From contig DAOUBA010000234.1 of NCBI GenBank assembly GCA_034432855.1, positions 1 through 48,741 on the forward strand: a DNA stretch of 48,741 bases, read 5' to 3'. Under the pieces are notes generated by a model, which was not told where the DNA came from, searched no databases, and saw nothing but the letters and a program-made list of their open reading frames with translations. Both the position numbers and the translations under genes were made by a program. This stretch comes from DAOUBA01 sp034432855. GTDB lineage: Bacteria; Chloroflexota; Anaerolineae; B4-G1. Shown here piece after piece: positions 20,704 through 27,683 of this stretch; the stretch's first letter is position 1, and each line of letters starts with the position of its first letter.

Positions 20704-22152
20704 TTACGGCCCAGGCGGCCCTCCTCCACCGGGCCCCATAAAGAACCCTTCTCCGCCCGGCGGTATCATCTGTTGCTCCGGCACGATCGTCTCGGCGCTC
20801 TCCTGCTCCCCGAGACTGACGACTTCGCCCTCCGCCAGGCCGGAGCGGATTTCGGCGTTGACCAGGTCCATCAACCCCACCTCGACCGGGCGCAGCACGA
20901 GCGTACCATCCGGCTGCACCACAAAGACGGCGTACCGACCGCTTCCCAGTTCGCGCAGCGCTGTGAGCGGCACGAGCAACACGTCCCTGGCTTCGGCAGA
21001 GATGATTTCGACTTCGGCGTTCATGCCGCCGAACAGCGTCCGCCCAGGGGGGAGGTCTATACTGGCCCACGCCTGTACGGCCAGCGTGTTGCCTACCGTC
21101 ACCAACGCAGGGTCTATGCGGACGACCTCGCCGGTGAACGTCTCGTCGGGAAAAGCCTCGAAAGTGACCTCGATGCGGTTGCCGACCACCACCCCGCTCA
21201 TATCCGATTCTTCCACCCAGAATTGCAAGAGCGGCTGTGACAGATCGGCCAGGGTGATGATCGGAGCGGTGCCCACGTACTGGCCGGAGATCGCCGTCAC
21301 GGCGACCACCGTGCCCGCGAAGGGCGCACGCAGTTCGGCCGCTTCCAGATTGGCACGCGCCTCCTCGAGCGCCAGTTGCGCTTGCTCCACCCGTTGCTGG
21401 GCCTGCATCACCGTCGTCGTAGTGGGGCCGCTCTGCAACAGCTTCAAATTCTCCTGCGCCTGATAGACCCGGTTGCGGGCCTGGTCCAACTGGCTCGCGG
21501 TGTTCAGTTCCTCCATCTTGGCCTGCTGCACGGCCTGGTTGAAACGATACTCGGCTTCGGCCCGATCTTTCCAGGCCTTTTCCAGGTCACTCGGACCGGC
21601 GCCGTTCGCCTCCATCTGCCGGTAGCGATCCGCGTACCACAGGAATTCGATCTGGCGGGCACGCACGGCCGAGTCGAGGCTGGAATTGAGCGTGTTGCTG
21701 TAAGTGTACTGTGCGACGAGCAAGGCGGCCTGGGCGCTCTGTACGTTGGCCCGTGCGGAAGCCAGTTCGGCTTCCGTAGGCCCCGCCGTCACATCGGCCA
21801 GGTCCAGTTGGGCCAGGCGCAAGTTGATGTCGGCCTCTTCCACGGCCAATCTGAGACCATCCGTCTCGAGCCGGGCCAACGCCTGCCCTTCCCGTACCTG
21901 ATCGCCGATCTGTACCAGCACATCTTTCATATAGCCGGCGGTTGGGAAGCCCAGGTCGCTCTCGGCGGCCGGAACCAATGTGCCGGAACCGCTGACGGAG
22001 AGGATTACGTCGCCGCGACGCACTTGCGCCGTCGCGAGCGCCGGTTCAGTCCGCACTCGACGCGGCTGGTAGGCCAGGCGATAATAGGCATAACCGCCGC
22101 CGGCCAGCACGAGCAGGACAAGTAGCCCGATCCAGAGAATTCTTTTGCGCAT
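20704..22152 (-). CDS. HlyD/MacA-type adaptor (second copy)
   Basis: This is a membrane-anchored adaptor of about 482 aa. An N-terminal helix (ILWIGLLVLLVLAGGGYAYY) is followed by a barrel/lipoyl half (GSGTLVPAAESDLGFPTAGY), a long alpha-helical hairpin (about residues 110-290), the second lipoyl half (RAPFAGTVVAVTAISGQYVG) and a beta-barrel/membrane-proximal region. The C-terminus is Gly/Pro-rich. Three ATGs compete (22167, 22155, 22152). 22152 has the best distance to GGAGG. It is about as similar in layout to the preceding gene as a tandem duplicate would be. It may form a hetero-oligomeric adaptor with it, linking to the MacB-like pump. Confidence 0.88.
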   Translation of the reverse strand: MRKRILWIGLLVLLVLAGGGYAYYRLAYQPRRVRTEPALATAQVRRGDVILSVSGSGTLVPAAESDLGFPTAGYMKDVLVQIGDQVREGQALARLETDGLRLAVEEADINLRLAQLDLADVTAGPTEAELASARANVQSAQAALLVAQYTYSNTLNSSLDSAVRARQIEFLWYADRYRQMEANGAGPSDLEKAWKDRAEAEYRFNQAVQQAKMEELNTASQLDQARNRVYQAQENLKLLQSGPTTTTVMQAQQRVEQAQLALEEARANLEAAELRAPFAGTVVAVTAISGQYVGTAPIITLADLSQPLLQFWVEESDMSGVVVGNRIEVTFEAFPDETFTGEVVRIDPALVTVGNTLAVQAWASIDLPPGRTLFGGMNAEVEIISAEARDVLLVPLTALRELGSGRYAVFVVQPDGTLVLRPVEVGLMDLVNAEIRSGLAEGEVVSLGEQESAETIVPEQQMIPPGGEGFFMGPGGGGPPGP

Positions 22153-22166
22153 CATACCTCCACCCA

Positions 22167-23531
22167 TTACTCGATGCTCACGACCTCTCCCAACTCCAGC
22201 CCCTCGAGGACCTCGGCATTCACACCGTCCGTCAGCCCGATGCGAACGGTGCGCGTCTCTTGCGTGCCGTCCGATCTGACAACGATGACGGTAAACTGCC
22301 CGGCTTCCGTCTCGCGCAGCGCCTCGACCGGCACAAGTCGCACACCTCTGGCCTGCGCCGCAATGACCTCGACGCTCGCCGTCATGCCGGAAAGGAGGCC
22401 AACTTCTTCACCGATGTCCAGCCGGGCCCACGCCTCGACGGCAGAGGCGTTGCCCACCGTCGTGAGCATAGGATTCACACGGATGATCGTCCCGGTGAAC
22501 GTCCGATCGGGCAGGGCCTCGAAGGTGACGTTCACCGGATTGCCCACCACGACGGCGCCGAGATCCGTCTCCTCCACCCAAAAGTGCACCAGCGGCTCCT
22601 GCAGGTTGGCCAGGGTGAGAACCGGCGAGTGCGCACCGATCTGCTCGCCGACGGTCGCCGCAATATCCATCACGACACCGTCGAAAGGCGCATACAACTG
22701 CGCCGCCTCCAGGTTAGCCGCCGCCTTCTCGCGCGCCAGCAGCGCCTGATCCACGGCCAGCGTCGCCCGCATCAGGGTATCGGTGAGCGGTTCGCTTTCC
22801 AGGAGACGCAGGTTCTCCTGCGCCTGGTAGAGGGCCGATTGTGCCTGAGCCAGACGATTTCTGGCCTGCACCTCCTCGGCAAGCGCCTGATTGACGGCTT
22901 CCTGCCAGCGCCCCTGAGCCGTGAGCATGGCATTCATCGCGTGGTCGAGGTCGCTCTGGCTGAGATGCCCGGCCTCGTACTCGGCCTTCTTTCTCTGATA
23001 GTACCCTACGTACCAGTCGTACTGTATCTTTTGATTCGCCGCAGCGGCGTCGAGATTGGAGTTCGCCGTTCGCTCATAGGCATCCCGTGCGAGCGTCAGT
23101 TCGGCCTGAGCAGCCCGCAGGGCGGCGCGGGCGTCGGCCAGTTCGGCCTCGCTCGGCCCCTGTTGGACCTCGGCCAATTCCAGTTGGGCAAGTTGCACCT
23201 GCAGGTCCGCTTCGGCCAGTGCCCGCTCCAGGTCGTCCGTCTCCAGACGGGCCAACAAGTCGCCTTTCTGTACCCGGTCGCCCGCCTTCACCCGCACCTC
23301 GCTCAACGTGCCGCCGGTGCGGAATCCCAACTCGAGTCCGGTAGCAGGCACGAGTTCACCGCTGCCGTCCGCCGTGATGATGATAGCACCCTGCGTCACC
23401 GTTGCCGTCTGCACCGTCGGTGCCGCGGGTTCCTCGGCCCGGACGGAGTAGCGTGCATAGGCCGCGTATCCACCCGCACCCACCAAGAGTAACGCGACGA
23501 CGAGAATGATCCAGGTTGTACGTTTCTTCAT
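22167..23531 (-). CDS. HlyD/MacA-type adaptor (first copy)
   Basis: This 454-aa protein has one N-terminal membrane anchor (TTWIILVVALLLVGAGGYAA). Lipoyl halves (GSGELVPATGLELGFRTGGT and YAPFDGVVMDIAATVGEQIG) flank a long coiled-coil hairpin, and the protein ends with an adaptor-type beta domain (GMTASVEVIAAQARGVRLVP). GGAGG stands just before ATG 23531. The stop overlaps the first possible ATG of the second adaptor. In diderm MacAB-TolC the adaptor bridges to the outer membrane; no TolC gene is visible here. In a monoderm host the adaptor would work outside a single membrane. Confidence 0.88.
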   Translation of the reverse strand: MKKRTTWIILVVALLLVGAGGYAAYARYSVRAEEPAAPTVQTATVTQGAIIITADGSGELVPATGLELGFRTGGTLSEVRVKAGDRVQKGDLLARLETDDLERALAEADLQVQLAQLELAEVQQGPSEAELADARAALRAAQAELTLARDAYERTANSNLDAAAANQKIQYDWYVGYYQRKKAEYEAGHLSQSDLDHAMNAMLTAQGRWQEAVNQALAEEVQARNRLAQAQSALYQAQENLRLLESEPLTDTLMRATLAVDQALLAREKAAANLEAAQLYAPFDGVVMDIAATVGEQIGAHSPVLTLANLQEPLVHFWVEETDLGAVVVGNPVNVTFEALPDRTFTGTIIRVNPMLTTVGNASAVEAWARLDIGEEVGLLSGMTASVEVIAAQARGVRLVPVEALRETEAGQFTVIVVRSDGTQETRTVRIGLTDGVNAEVLEGLELGEVVSIE

Positions 23532-23594
23532 ACGTCCTCCGAGTTTCCCATGTGGAGCGGATTAGGCCGTGTGCGCTCTCGCGCCAGCGCCGAT

Positions 23595-24209
23595 CTAGTT
23601 GTAGCCGGAACCCGGCACGGAATAATCACAGATTCCATCACCATTGCGGTCAGTATAGCGTCGGCATTGGCCAGGGTAAGGATCGTTAACCACTCCACGC
23701 GGACATGCAACGCCGCCCTGTTGTTGCACCGGCTGTTCCGGCTCATCTGTGGGCGAATCGCCCTCGCCAGTCGCTCCCGCGCTGCCGGAATCAAGCATGA
23801 GGTTTCCCTGCTCCGCGTCGCTAGGCCAGGCGCTGGTGATCCACCAGCCGCCTATCGCAATCATGCCAGTAACAGCCGCCGCAGACCCAAGCACCAGAAA
23901 CCGTCGGCGTGACACAGTGGGGCCGGGTGCAGAGGGCAGCCCTTTCACGGCTCTCTTGCCGAACGGTAGCATCTTCCTGGTCATCCCGACGATCCATTTC
24001 CAATGCAGCACCAAATGAGCCAGCACACCCGCTATCAAGGCCACGCTGCTCCAGGTGTGTAGTTGATTCCAGGCCAGATAACTGACACCCAAGACCCCTG
24101 AACGGCTCGAGCCAACCGGCAACAGGAAAACTAACCCGCTGATTGCGCTCGACGCAAACGAGACCCCAATCGCTACATCCACCCAATAATTCACAGTGTT
24201 CCTTTTCAC
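23595..24209 (-). CDS. DUF4405 membrane protein with Cys/Asp tail
   Basis: This 204-aa protein is the first gene of the MacAB-type operon. Residues 1-85 hold DUF4405: two helices with histidines (NQLHTWSSV, LAHLVLHWKWI) typical of cytochrome-b-like heme ligation. A Tat-like SRRRFLVLG motif starts a third helix near residue 100. The exported tail has an acidic linker (DEPEQPVQQQ) and a CPRGVVNDPYPGQCRRYTD segment followed by DRNGDGICD. The latter resembles a calcium-binding DxNxDGxxD loop bracketed by cysteines. A C-terminal paralogue remnant closes the operon. It is possibly a redox or heme sensor for the export machine; the function is inferred only from motifs and context. Confidence 0.75.
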   Translation of the reverse strand: MKRNTVNYWVDVAIGVSFASSAISGLVFLLPVGSSRSGVLGVSYLAWNQLHTWSSVALIAGVLAHLVLHWKWIVGMTRKMLPFGKRAVKGLPSAPGPTVSRRRFLVLGSAAAVTGMIAIGGWWITSAWPSDAEQGNLMLDSGSAGATGEGDSPTDEPEQPVQQQGGVACPRGVVNDPYPGQCRRYTDRNGDGICDYSVPGSGYN

Positions 24210-24361
24210 TCCAACCTCACTTCGTTGTCAGCCTTCGTACTGCAATCCGTCACTGCTGCTCAGCCCCCCTATCCCCCCATAGGCGTCAACTTAAGGGCAA
24301 TAGCGGCATCGCCTGGCCGCTGGTAGCGCCGACTAAAGTCGTCCTCTGGGGCTTCTAGCCT

Positions 24362-24489
24362 CCGGTCGGCCTTCGCCGACCGGGAAAAGGCGTCGGCGCA
24401 GGCCGACGCCGGGCGCAACGGCGCCCCGCAAGGCCGATTTCAATCGGTGCCTCCGGCGAGGAGACAGCCTGGCGCTCAAGTTAGCGCCT
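24362..24489. repeat. cluster of consecutive hairpins
   Basis: Perfect 9-bp stems at 24362-24370/24375-24383 and 24389-24397/24402-24410 are followed by shorter ones (around 24411-24427, 24432-24448 and 24472-24489). They sit in the 598-bp region without a gene, between the DUF4405 gene and the upstream regulatory array. The structured block would lie in the leader of a leftward transcript. Confidence 0.75.
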
Positions 24490-24548
24490 ATGCCCTATCC
24501 CCTTGCCCCTTTCCCCTCGCCCGGAGGAGGCAAGGAGAGTGTAAGGAC

Positions 24549-24587
24549 GGGGGTTGGGCGGGCGGCTTCGCCGCCCGTCCAACCCCC
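24549..24587. repeat. 18-bp inverted repeat, TTGGGCGGGC family
   Basis: 24549-24566 pairs with 24570-24587 with one G-U pair and a TTC loop. The core TTGGGCGGGC...GCCCG(C/T)CCAA recurs at 45305-45331. A neighbouring CCTCTTCC/GGAAGAG hairpin (24594-24640) resembles the element inside glyQS at 8153. Confidence 0.75.
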
Positions 24588-24659
24588 ACCTAATCTCTCC
24601 CCTCTTCCGCCAGCAGGAAGAGAGGTCGGGGAGGTCAGACTGAGTAGTCACTGCAATCC

Positions 24660-24712
24660 ATTGTAGGCAGCGACCTGAGAGTGCCCTAAACAAACGCTGA
24701 GAAAGCGCTGAG
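24660..24712 (-). promoter_or_regulatory. leftward promoter with four 11-bp phased CTGAG sites
   Basis: CTGAG-type half-sites start at 24675, 24686 (degenerate CTAAA), 24697 and 24708, exactly 11 bp apart. A minus-strand -10 TACAAT (24665-24660) lies 9 nt to the left. This matches the arrangement at 25404-25457. The transcript would run through the hairpin cluster toward the DUF4405/MacAB operon, whose first start codon is at 24209. Confidence 0.65.
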
Positions 24713-24807
24713 AATCCTGGAAGCGGCTCGACGTAGATGGGGGGAGGAGCACCATGGCGCTCCTCCCCCTCCAGGGTTCATAGGCCCACCCCCTTTCCAC
24801 ACTACGC

Positions 24808-25347
24808 CTACTCTTCATCGGGACACTCGCCCCACTTCCACCCGCGACCACCGAAGCGAGGCCCCCGGCCCATCGGGCCCCACCAACCACGTCCCATCGG
24901 CATATACCCCTTCTCGATCCCTTCGAGCAGCCAATCGGCCTGCTCCTGGGTCATCTTGCCGTCGGCGACGGCCTGCTCGATGGCCTCTTTCATCGCCTTG
25001 ACGCGGACGGATTGGATCGCCTCCTGTACAGTCTGGATGTCCACCCCCTGCGCCTCGGCGATCTCCTCCAGCGTCTTGCCGGCGTGCAGTTCGGAGAAGA
25101 GCGCCTCGGGGGTCAGGCCGAGTGCTTCGGCCACGGCGTCGAAGGTCGTCCAGCGGTTGCCGGGCCCGCCGAAGAGCCCTCACAGGCCGGGGACACCGAA
25201 CCCTCTGCCGGGCCGGGGCACGCCGGGCTCGGGCGTGGGGGTCGGCGTATCATCGCCTTGCGCAGACACGACGGCCACCCCGGCCAGACCGGCGAGCAGC
25301 AACGCGGCCAGCGCGGCGCCGCCCAGCCAAAGAACCTTCTTACCCAT
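24808..25347 (-). pseudogene. secreted small protein gene with in-frame TGA
   Basis: One continuous frame runs from ATG 25347 to 24808 except for TGA at codon 56 (25182-25180). Before it come a signal peptide (WLGGAALAALLLAGLAGVAV, ending VSAQ) and a TPTPTPEPG linker. After it comes WTTFDAVAEALGLTPEALFS, a helical region with two LxxGKTLEEIAEAQGV-like and MTQEQADWLLEGIEKG repeats, then a Gly/Trp/Arg-rich end. Without the TGA the product would be 179 aa. It could be a recent nonsense mutation (CGA to TGA is one transition), a sequencing error, or recoding. The gene faces the two-component system across a symmetric regulatory array, so it is a likely target of that regulator. A restart at GTG 25134 would lack the signal. 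Confidence 0.7.
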
Positions 25348-25403
25348 CCGACTCACCTCCCCTCTTGCCTGTTTAGGCCGGCTTCTCCCGACCTGGCGCT
25401 ATC

Positions 25404-25520
25404 ATCATACCTGCCCAAGTTGAGAGTAGCCTGAGCAGCGGCTGAGAAGAGGCTGAGAAAACAGGGCTCAGCATCCTCTCAGCATTCCCTCATCCGCCTC
25501 TCAGGTAGACAGGTCATAAT
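25404..25520. promoter_or_regulatory. symmetric 4+4 response-regulator site array with divergent promoters
   Basis: Half-sites on the + strand start at 25420 (TTGAG), 25431, 25442 and 25453 (CTGAG). Inverted CTCAG sites start at 25467, 25478, 25489 (CTCAT) and 25500. Each set has an exact 11-bp period, and the whole is symmetric about 25462. Ten nt beyond each outer site lies a -10: TATGAT on the minus strand (25409-25404) and CATAAT on the plus strand (25515-25520). A TATAAT at 25524-25529 is a second candidate. The geometry is that of Pho-box-like 11-bp direct repeats replacing the -35. Confidence 0.75.
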
Positions 25521-25546
25521 GTGGTATAATGGGACGAGAGGCAACG

Positions 25547-26227
25547 ATGGCACGCATACTCGTTGTAGACGATGATCAAAAACTGCTCAGGATGCTCGGT
25601 CGCACCCTCCAATACGAAGGGTTCGAGGTCGCCACGGCCACCGACGGCCGGGACGCGCTGCAAAAGGTGGAGGAATGGCATCCCGACCTCATCGTATTGG
25701 ACTGGTTGATGCCCGGACTGGACGGCCTGGGGGTGATGGATAATTTGCGCGCGATGGGGGACGAAACGTTGATCCTGATGCTCACCGCGCGCGACGCCAT
25801 CCAAGACCGGGTGGAGGGTCTGGAGAGCGGCGCCGACGATTACCTGGTCAAGCCCTTCGCCCCCGCCGAACTCTTGGCGCGCGTCCGCGCTCTGCTGCGC
25901 CGCCGCCCCGCAACGGCCGCCCAGGAGAGGCCACTCGTCTACGCCGACCTCGTCCTCGATCCCCAGACCCGTGAGACACGACGTGGCGACCGCCAACTCG
26001 AACTGACACCGACCGAGTTCAACCTGCTCTATTATCTGATGCGCCATCCCCGCCAGGTGTTGCAGCGCGAGCAGATACTGGAGGAGGTGTGGGGGTACGA
26101 TTTCGACGGCGACGACAACGTGCTGGAGGTCTATATCGGCTATTTGCGCAAAAAGACGGAGGCCGGCGGGGAAACGCGCCTCATCCACACCGTGCGCGGC
26201 GTGGGCTATGTGCTGCGCGAGGAGTAG
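25547..26227 (+). CDS. OmpR/PhoB-family response regulator
   Basis: This 226-aa regulator has a receiver domain (residues 1-118) with acidic pair Asp8/Asp9, phospho-acceptor Asp52 (VLDWLMPGLDG), Thr80 and Lys102 (DDYLVKPF). A winged-helix output domain (about 130-226) has LTPTEFNLLYYLMRHP and the YLRKKTEAGGETRLIHTVRG wing. ATG 25547 follows AGAGG; an upstream frame from 25529 would begin inside the promoter. Regulators of this type bind 11-bp-phased direct repeats as head-to-tail dimers. Such repeats stand directly upstream, so autoregulation is likely. The kinase gene follows after 3 nt. Confidence 0.95.
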   Translation: MARILVVDDDQKLLRMLGRTLQYEGFEVATATDGRDALQKVEEWHPDLIVLDWLMPGLDGLGVMDNLRAMGDETLILMLTARDAIQDRVEGLESGADDYLVKPFAPAELLARVRALLRRRPATAAQERPLVYADLVLDPQTRETRRGDRQLELTPTEFNLLYYLMRHPRQVLQREQILEEVWGYDFDGDDNVLEVYIGYLRKKTEAGGETRLIHTVRGVGYVLREE

Positions 26228-26230
26228 CCA

Positions 26231-27643
26231 ATGTCCATTCGACTCCGTTTGACCTTGTGGTACACGATGATCCTGGCGCTGACGTTGACCGCGTTTGGCG
26301 CGGCGCTCTATAACGTCCAGGCGCAGTCCACGTACGGCAGGGAAGAGCGCGCGCTGACCGAGTGGGGGAAACTCGTCGTCGCCTATCGCCTGCGGGGCTA
26401 TGGTCTGGGAGGACCACCCGGCCCCCCCGGCCCACCGTTCCCCATCTGGGAAGAAGCCCCCTGGCCACGCCGGGCCGGCTTCCGGGCTGTGTACACGCAG
26501 TTGCTCGACGCCGGCGGTCAGGTTCTCATCCGCTCGGATAATCTGGAGGATGCCACCCTGCCCATGAGCGACGCCGCGCTCGCCGCCGTCAGACAGGGAA
26601 AACCGTGGGCAGAGACGGTAACGATCGAGAATGAAAAGTTCCTGATCTATAGCGCGCCGGTCGTCGTGAAGGGCGAGGTCGCCGAAATTGTGCAGGTCGC
26701 GCGCTCCGTCGCGGATCAGGATCGCTACCTGAGCACACTGCGCAGGAATCTGCTCATCGGCGGCGTGGTGGCGGTCGTCGTCGCATTCGTCTCGGGCTGG
26801 ATCATGGCCGGCGTCGTGTTGCGCCCGATCCATCGGATCACGCAGACGGCCCAGGCCATCGGCGAAGCGCGAGACCTGAGCCGTCGCGTTCAGCACAGCG
26901 GGCCGAACGACGAGTTGGGCCAGTTGGCCACCACCTTCAATGCGATGCTGGCCCAACTGGAATCGGCCTACAAGCAGCAACAGCAGTTCGTGGCCGACGT
27001 CTCGCACGAGTTGCGCACGCCGCTGACCACCTTGCGCGGCAACCTAGGATTGCTGCGCCGCGAGCCGCCCATCAGCGATGCGGATCGCGCCGAGGCCCTC
27101 TCCGACATGGAAGATGAATGCGAGCGGCTGATCCGCCTGGTGAACGATCTGCTCGTGCTGGCGCGGGCGGATGCGCGGCGCTCCTTCCAGAGCGTGCCCG
27201 TCCCCATCCGCCCGCTCCTCGAAGAGGTATGCCGCCAGGCCAACCTGTTGGACCCCGACAGAACGATCACCTGTGATGCCGTGCCGGATGTGACTGCGCA
27301 GGCCGACCGGGACGCGCTCAAGCAAGTCCTGTTGATTCTGCTGGACAATGCGCTGAAGCATACGCGCGGAGACGTGAGGGTGAGCGCCGCAGGAGATCGC
27401 GAGAGGGTCAAGATCAGCGTACAGGACTATGGCCCCGGCATCGCCGCCGAAAGGCTGCCTTACATTTTCGAGCGTTTCTCGCGCGGGCCGGGCGTTGCCA
27501 GTGGCCCGAACCTTGGCCTGGGGCTGGCGATTGCCCAATCACTGGTCGAGGCGCAAGGCGGCACCATCACGGTCGAAAGCCAGGTAGGGCAGGGGAGCAC
27601 GTTCACCGTGAGTCTGCCTCGGGCTGCCACGCAGAATCAATAG
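26231..27643 (+). CDS. sensor histidine kinase
   Basis: This 470-aa membrane kinase is cognate to the response regulator. TM1 is at about residues 7-28. The extracytoplasmic sensor (about 30-172) contains a short Pro/Gly-rich loop (LGGPPGPPGPPFPIWEE). TM2 is at about 174-195, followed by HAMP (LRPIHRITQTAQAIGEARDL). The H-box is FVADVSHELRTPL with His259. The ATPase part has an N-box LLDNALKHT, a YGPGI box and the LGLGLAIAQSLVEAQGG G2 region. All catalytic boxes are present. The stimulus is not evident; control of an export operon suggests envelope stress, a toxic compound or a metal, but this is inference. Confidence 0.94.
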   Translation: MSIRLRLTLWYTMILALTLTAFGAALYNVQAQSTYGREERALTEWGKLVVAYRLRGYGLGGPPGPPGPPFPIWEEAPWPRRAGFRAVYTQLLDAGGQVLIRSDNLEDATLPMSDAALAAVRQGKPWAETVTIENEKFLIYSAPVVVKGEVAEIVQVARSVADQDRYLSTLRRNLLIGGVVAVVVAFVSGWIMAGVVLRPIHRITQTAQAIGEARDLSRRVQHSGPNDELGQLATTFNAMLAQLESAYKQQQQFVADVSHELRTPLTTLRGNLGLLRREPPISDADRAEALSDMEDECERLIRLVNDLLVLARADARRSFQSVPVPIRPLLEEVCRQANLLDPDRTITCDAVPDVTAQADRDALKQVLLILLDNALKHTRGDVRVSAAGDRERVKISVQDYGPGIAAERLPYIFERFSRGPGVASGPNLGLGLAIAQSLVEAQGGTITVESQVGQGSTFTVSLPRAATQNQ

Positions 27644-27683
27644 GGGTGGCCTCGTCTCCTGTCGAGAGAGGGTATACCAGGAA

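Noticed and set aside
25177..25185. selenocysteine at the in-frame TGA
   Set aside because: No convincing SECIS-type hairpin directly follows, the position has no redox-motif neighbour, and no selenoprotein machinery is visible. A nonsense mutation or sequencing error is simpler.
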